From Oribacterium parvum (GTDB lineage Bacteria; Bacillota; Clostridia; Lachnospirales; Lachnospiraceae), in the NCBI GenBank assembly GCA_938022235.1, contig CALIEL010000199.1:1-8101 (forward strand): DNA of 8,101 bases. Direction: 5' to 3'. Positions 5,558-8,101 of this stretch are shown piece after piece (the first letter of the stretch is position 1; every line of letters begins with the position of its first letter). The position numbers were made by a program, and so were the translations under genes. The notes below the pieces were generated by a model. It had not been told where the DNA came from and did no database searches. It saw only the letters and a program-made list of their open reading frames with translations.

Positions 5558-6358
5558 ATGCTTGTATTTATCCGGGGAGCAGGAGATTTGGCAACGGGAA
5601 TTTCCATTCGGCTGTATCGTGCGGGAATATCCGTTTGCCACAGTGATTTGGCGATTCCCACAGCAGTTCGTAGAAATGTTGCTTTTTCGGAGGCGATTCG
5701 CTTGGGAGAGTGCAGTGTGGAAGGCATTACGGCGGTTCGGGCAGAAAGCTTGGAAGAAATACGTGCGGCTATTTCTCAAAAAAAAGTACCTGTGGTGGTG
5801 GATGAGGGAAAGAGCTTCCTACACAGACTACAGCCGGATGCTGTGGTGGATGCTATTCTTGCCAAGAAGAATCTGGGAACCTGTATGGAGGATGCAAGAC
5901 TTGTTATCGGCATAGGTCCCGGATTTACGGCAGGGGTGGATTGCCATGCGGTGGTAGAAAGTAAAAGAGGCCATGATTTGGGAAGAGTGCTCCTTAAGGG
6001 ATCTGCCATTCCCAATACCGGCATTCCTGGAATCATCGGCGGATATGGGAAAGAAAGGGTGCTTCGGGCACCGGCGGAAGGGATTTTGGAACAAACTCTT
6101 CCCATCGGTACTTTGGTGGAGGCCGGAGATATTTGCGGAGTAGTAAATGGTATTCCTATGCGGACGGAAATCTCCGGCATAATTCGAGGAATGTTGCAGG
6201 AAGGCATTTCCGTATTTCCCGGTATGAAGGCGGGAGATGTGGATCCCAGAGGCGCAGAGGTGGAGTATCGGAATGTTTCCGACAAGGCCAGAGCCATCGG
6301 AGGCGGCGTGCTGGAGGCCTTATTTCATTTTCTTCCCTGGGAGCTTTGCAGGGAGTAA
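5558..6358 (+). CDS. yqeB: YqeB/EF2563-family selenium-dependent molybdenum hydroxylase system protein
   Basis: The 266-residue protein is full length for the EF2563/YqeB family, which genomic studies tie to molybdenum hydroxylases carrying labile selenium. It starts with a Rossmann-like FIRGAGDLATG (4-14). Further hallmarks are VVVDEGKSFLHRLQPDAVVDAILAK in two parts (79-88 and 89-103), VIGIGPGFTAGVDCHAVVES (116-135) followed by KRGHDLGRVL, GIPGIIGGYGKERVLRAPAEG (155-175) and IGGGVLEA (247-254). Cys129 in the VDCHAVVES motif is a candidate functional residue. Its chemistry is not established; a role in handling or delivering selenium to the cofactor is the usual inference. The ATG follows AAAGGAAGG (5545-5553) by four bases. 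It is divergent from yqeC across about 250 bp, so the two accessory proteins have separate promoters here. The Wzz-like gene follows after 64 bp and could be co-transcribed, although its function is unrelated. Confidence 0.88.
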   Translation: MLVFIRGAGDLATGISIRLYRAGISVCHSDLAIPTAVRRNVAFSEAIRLGECSVEGITAVRAESLEEIRAAISQKKVPVVVDEGKSFLHRLQPDAVVDAILAKKNLGTCMEDARLVIGIGPGFTAGVDCHAVVESKRGHDLGRVLLKGSAIPNTGIPGIIGGYGKERVLRAPAEGILEQTLPIGTLVEAGDICGVVNGIPMRTEISGIIRGMLQEGISVFPGMKAGDVDPRGAEVEYRNVSDKARAIGGGVLEALFHFLPWELCRE

Positions 6359-6422
6359 AATCTTGTAGAGATAAGGAATTACAGAATTAAAGAAAAACAA
6401 ATAAAAAGGAGAACTGTATTTT

Positions 6423-7847
6423 ATGGAAAGAGAACTGCAAGAAGAGGTGGTTTTGGATTTACCCGGATTACTGGCTTTATGTTTACGGAAAGGGATATGG
6501 ATTCTTCTTGTTACGGTGCTTTGCGGTTTAGCCCTTCCTTCTTTTAAGCTTTATAAGGCTTTGCAAAGTCAGAAGGCGGAAAGTCAAACGGAAAGCACGG
6601 AGGAAAGTGCGGAGAAGAAGGCAAAGGAAAAGGAACAGTCTTTAGAGTATGCCGGAAATGAGCGGAAAAGACTGGAGGCTTTGCTTTCTTCGGAGAGAGA
6701 AAGCTTGGTGAATTCCGCTTTGATGAAAATTGACCCTACTTCCTATGGAGAAAGGGATATTAACCTTTATCTTCCTTTAGAAGAGGGAGGACAGACTCTC
6801 AGCAATCAGGAAATTGCAGCAAGGCTTTCTGCGGTAAGTCAGGCCTACAGTGATGCTTTACAAAGCGGTACATTTTACAGCGATATCGCAAAGCGCCTGG
6901 GGGGAAAGGTAGCAGAGAAAGATTTATCGGATCTCATCTATGTAGAGGGAAATGAGAAAAGTGCTATTGTTTCTGTCTATCTTGTGGGAAGTACGGAGAA
7001 GCTTGCCAAGGAAATGGGAGATGCGGTTCTTTCGTATGTAGAAGAAAAAAAGGCGGAATTGGATGAAAATCTGCCTGCCCATAAGCTGGAAATTCTTTCC
7101 GATAGCGTCTATACGGCCAAAAACAGTGGAAGCTATAGTCCGGACAGCAACCAGTCTCAGAACGTACAGAATTTCCCGCTTTTGCAACGGCAGCAGCAAA
7201 AAATAGACAGGGTGGAAAAGCTTTCCACACAGCTTACAGACTGGAAGAAAAAGGAAAAGGAAGCAAAGGGAGATGAAGTCCTGGGAACCCAGGGGATTTC
7301 CAAGAAAACCTTAGTCAAATATGCTATTTTGGGGATTTTCCTGGGAGGCTTTTTGTCTGTAGCGGTGATTACCGTTCCTTATCTCTTCGCCAAGGAGCTT
7401 CCCAGAGAGGAAGATTTGGAGATGTCCTATGGTCTTATGGTTTTAGGCAGTAAGAAGCGTTATAAAAAGCAGGGGCTTTTTAAGAAATGGTCTGAAAAGC
7501 TTGCCGGGGAAAATGAGAGGTGTGAAACGGAGGAAGAGCTGTTCCGTCTTTCCAAGGCAAATCTTACTTTGCTGGCGAAGGAAAAGGAAATTCAGGAAGA
7601 GATCCTCTTTATCGGTGCAAAAGGAGAAATGAGAGAAAAGCTTGTACAGAATGTAGGAGAAGGAAACCCCCTTTCTGCAAGAGCTGCAGAGGACATTTTG
7701 CAAAGTCCGGAAGGAATACAGGCTCTGTCAGAGCACAAATATCTGGTTTTAGCCTATCCGGCACAAAGTGACTTCTTAAGCTTCTTAAAGACAAAGAAGA
7801 AATGTGAAGCACTGGGGAAAGAAGTTCTTGGTGTAATTTTATATTAA
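6423..7847 (+). CDS. Wzz-like polysaccharide chain-length protein with a degenerate kinase-like tail
   Basis: The 474-residue protein has the layout of a polysaccharide co-polymerase. A short cytoplasmic N-terminus contains DLPGLLALCLRKG (12-24). TM1 is at about 25-44, a long, charged, largely helical extracytoplasmic region spans about 45-298, TM2 is at about 299-323, and a cytoplasmic tail covers 324-474. Low-complexity Gln/Glu/Lys-rich stretches (48-72 and 254-285) suggest coiled coil. The tail resembles the start and end of a bacterial tyrosine (BY) kinase: EELFRLSKANLTLL (371-384), ILFIGAKGE (394-402) and a terminal VLGVILY. It has no Walker A lysine loop and is about half the usual kinase length. 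Function is inferred from topology, not from close sequence identity. The ribosome binding site AAAAGGAG (6404-6411) sits 11 bases from the ATG, a long spacing. The final codons lie inside the left arm of the inverted repeat that begins at 7831. Confidence 0.65.
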   Translation: MERELQEEVVLDLPGLLALCLRKGIWILLVTVLCGLALPSFKLYKALQSQKAESQTESTEESAEKKAKEKEQSLEYAGNERKRLEALLSSERESLVNSALMKIDPTSYGERDINLYLPLEEGGQTLSNQEIAARLSAVSQAYSDALQSGTFYSDIAKRLGGKVAEKDLSDLIYVEGNEKSAIVSVYLVGSTEKLAKEMGDAVLSYVEEKKAELDENLPAHKLEILSDSVYTAKNSGSYSPDSNQSQNVQNFPLLQRQQQKIDRVEKLSTQLTDWKKKEKEAKGDEVLGTQGISKKTLVKYAILGIFLGGFLSVAVITVPYLFAKELPREEDLEMSYGLMVLGSKKRYKKQGLFKKWSEKLAGENERCETEEELFRLSKANLTLLAKEKEIQEEILFIGAKGEMREKLVQNVGEGNPLSARAAEDILQSPEGIQALSEHKYLVLAYPAQSDFLSFLKTKKKCEALGKEVLGVILY

Positions 7848-8076
7848 AAAAAGGGAATGTAAAATCAGGATTATAGAGTAATTTTTTATTCAGTATAGGT
7901 CTGAAATGGTGGGTAGTCTGAGCCCGCCGGTACTTACTGAAAGCGAGTGAAGCGATGCTTGAAGTTAGTACCGCTGTGTGGCGAAGCTAGCGAGAGCGTA
8001 CCCCGAGTTTCAGACCTATACTGCATAAAACTCTATTTATTGATTTTTTACATTCCCTTTTTATATAAAATTACAC
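7831..8076. repeat. 246-bp element with long terminal inverted repeats (MITE-like or structured RNA/terminator)
   Basis: The arms 7831-7906 and 8008-8076 are reverse complements apart from small indels. Perfect blocks are 7831-7844 with 8063-8076 (14 bp), 7848-7864 with 8046-8062 (17 bp), 7873-7879 with 8030-8036 (7 bp) and 7891-7906 with 8008-8023 (16 bp). The three unpaired bases between the first two blocks (7845-7847) are the stop codon of the upstream gene. With G-U pairs the outer stem can be continued to about 7822 and 8085. No transposase lies inside and no clear target-site duplication is seen. Transcribed from the Wzz-like gene, it would form a very long hairpin and could stop or protect the transcript. 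Only one copy is in the window, so mobile origin is unproven. Confidence 0.85.
7908..8003 (+). other. GC-richer folded core of the inverted-repeat element
   Basis: The core contrasts with the AT-rich arms. Hairpin A pairs GGTGGGT (7908-7914) with GCCCGCC (7922-7928) using two G-U pairs. Hairpin B pairs 7929-7938 with 7963-7972 (GGTACTTACT with AGTTAGTACC, one mismatch), then has a tandem G-A internal loop (7939-7940 opposite 7961-7962), then an AAGC/GCTT stem (7941-7944 with 7957-7960). A third, weaker hairpin is possible near 7973-7997. GGGTA (7911-7915) can instead pair with TACCC (7999-8003), excluding hairpin A. The G-U pairs and tandem G-A loop suggest folding as RNA transcribed on the plus strand. 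It matches no RNA class I can name. Confidence 0.45.
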
Positions 8077-8101
8077 TTAGGACTTTAGTTTTTACTATTG
8101 T
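8077..8101. other. Right edge, no feature seen
   Basis: These 25 AT-rich bases follow the inverted-repeat element. TTAGGACTT (8077-8085) can still pair loosely with AAGTTCTTG (7822-7830) at the end of the Wzz-like gene. Nothing else can be supported. Confidence 0.5.

Noticed and set aside
7831..8076. Insertion sequence or CRISPR-like array at the right edge
   Set aside because: There is no transposase ORF, no clear target-site duplication and no regularly spaced direct repeats. The structure is a single inverted repeat.

Overview
The window reads as chromosomal DNA of a low-to-mid-GC Firmicute, most likely an anaerobic member of the Clostridia (a Lachnospiraceae-like bacterium). This rests on strong AGGAGG-type ribosome binding sites, a TTG start, the PbuG/AzgA-type permease, and accessory genes of the selenium-dependent molybdenum hydroxylase (SDMH) system. 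The genus cannot be fixed from sequence alone. Family assignments come from recognising motifs, not from a database search.

Layout. Positions 1-531 (minus) hold the N-terminal part of an adenine deaminase that runs off the left edge. A 415-bp divergent intergenic region follows (532-946). A plus-strand cluster then encodes a guanine/hypoxanthine-type permease (947-2305), a guanine deaminase (2327-3586) and a MocA-like nucleotidyltransferase (3668-4369). A YqeC-family protein lies convergently on the minus strand (4413-5303). A divergent promoter region (5304-5557) leads to a YqeB/EF2563-family protein (5558-6358). A two-transmembrane Wzz-like polysaccharide chain-length protein (6423-7847) ends the gene content. 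The right edge is a long, highly structured inverted-repeat element (7831-8076) that overlaps the last codons of the Wzz-like gene.

How the genes fit together. The permease would import purine bases. Adenine deaminase and guanine deaminase convert adenine to hypoxanthine and guanine to xanthine. Hypoxanthine and xanthine are substrates of molybdenum hydroxylases of the xanthine dehydrogenase family. MocA, YqeB and YqeC are the known accessory set for molybdenum hydroxylases that carry labile selenium. The window is therefore best read as part of a purine-degradation locus feeding a selenium-dependent xanthine dehydrogenase or purine hydroxylase. The hydroxylase subunits and SelD are not in this window. 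The Wzz-like gene looks like the start of an unrelated cell-surface polysaccharide locus.

Most unusual points: (1) the 246-bp inverted-repeat element with a GC-richer, RNA-like folded core; (2) a 21-bp in-frame tandem repeat inside yqeC that encodes a heptad repeat; (3) a Wzz-like protein whose cytoplasmic tail looks like a shrunken tyrosine kinase without its ATP-binding loop; (4) a strong intrinsic terminator for the plus-strand cluster embedded antisense in yqeC; (5) very short upstream ORFs with good ribosome binding sites in both plus-strand leaders.
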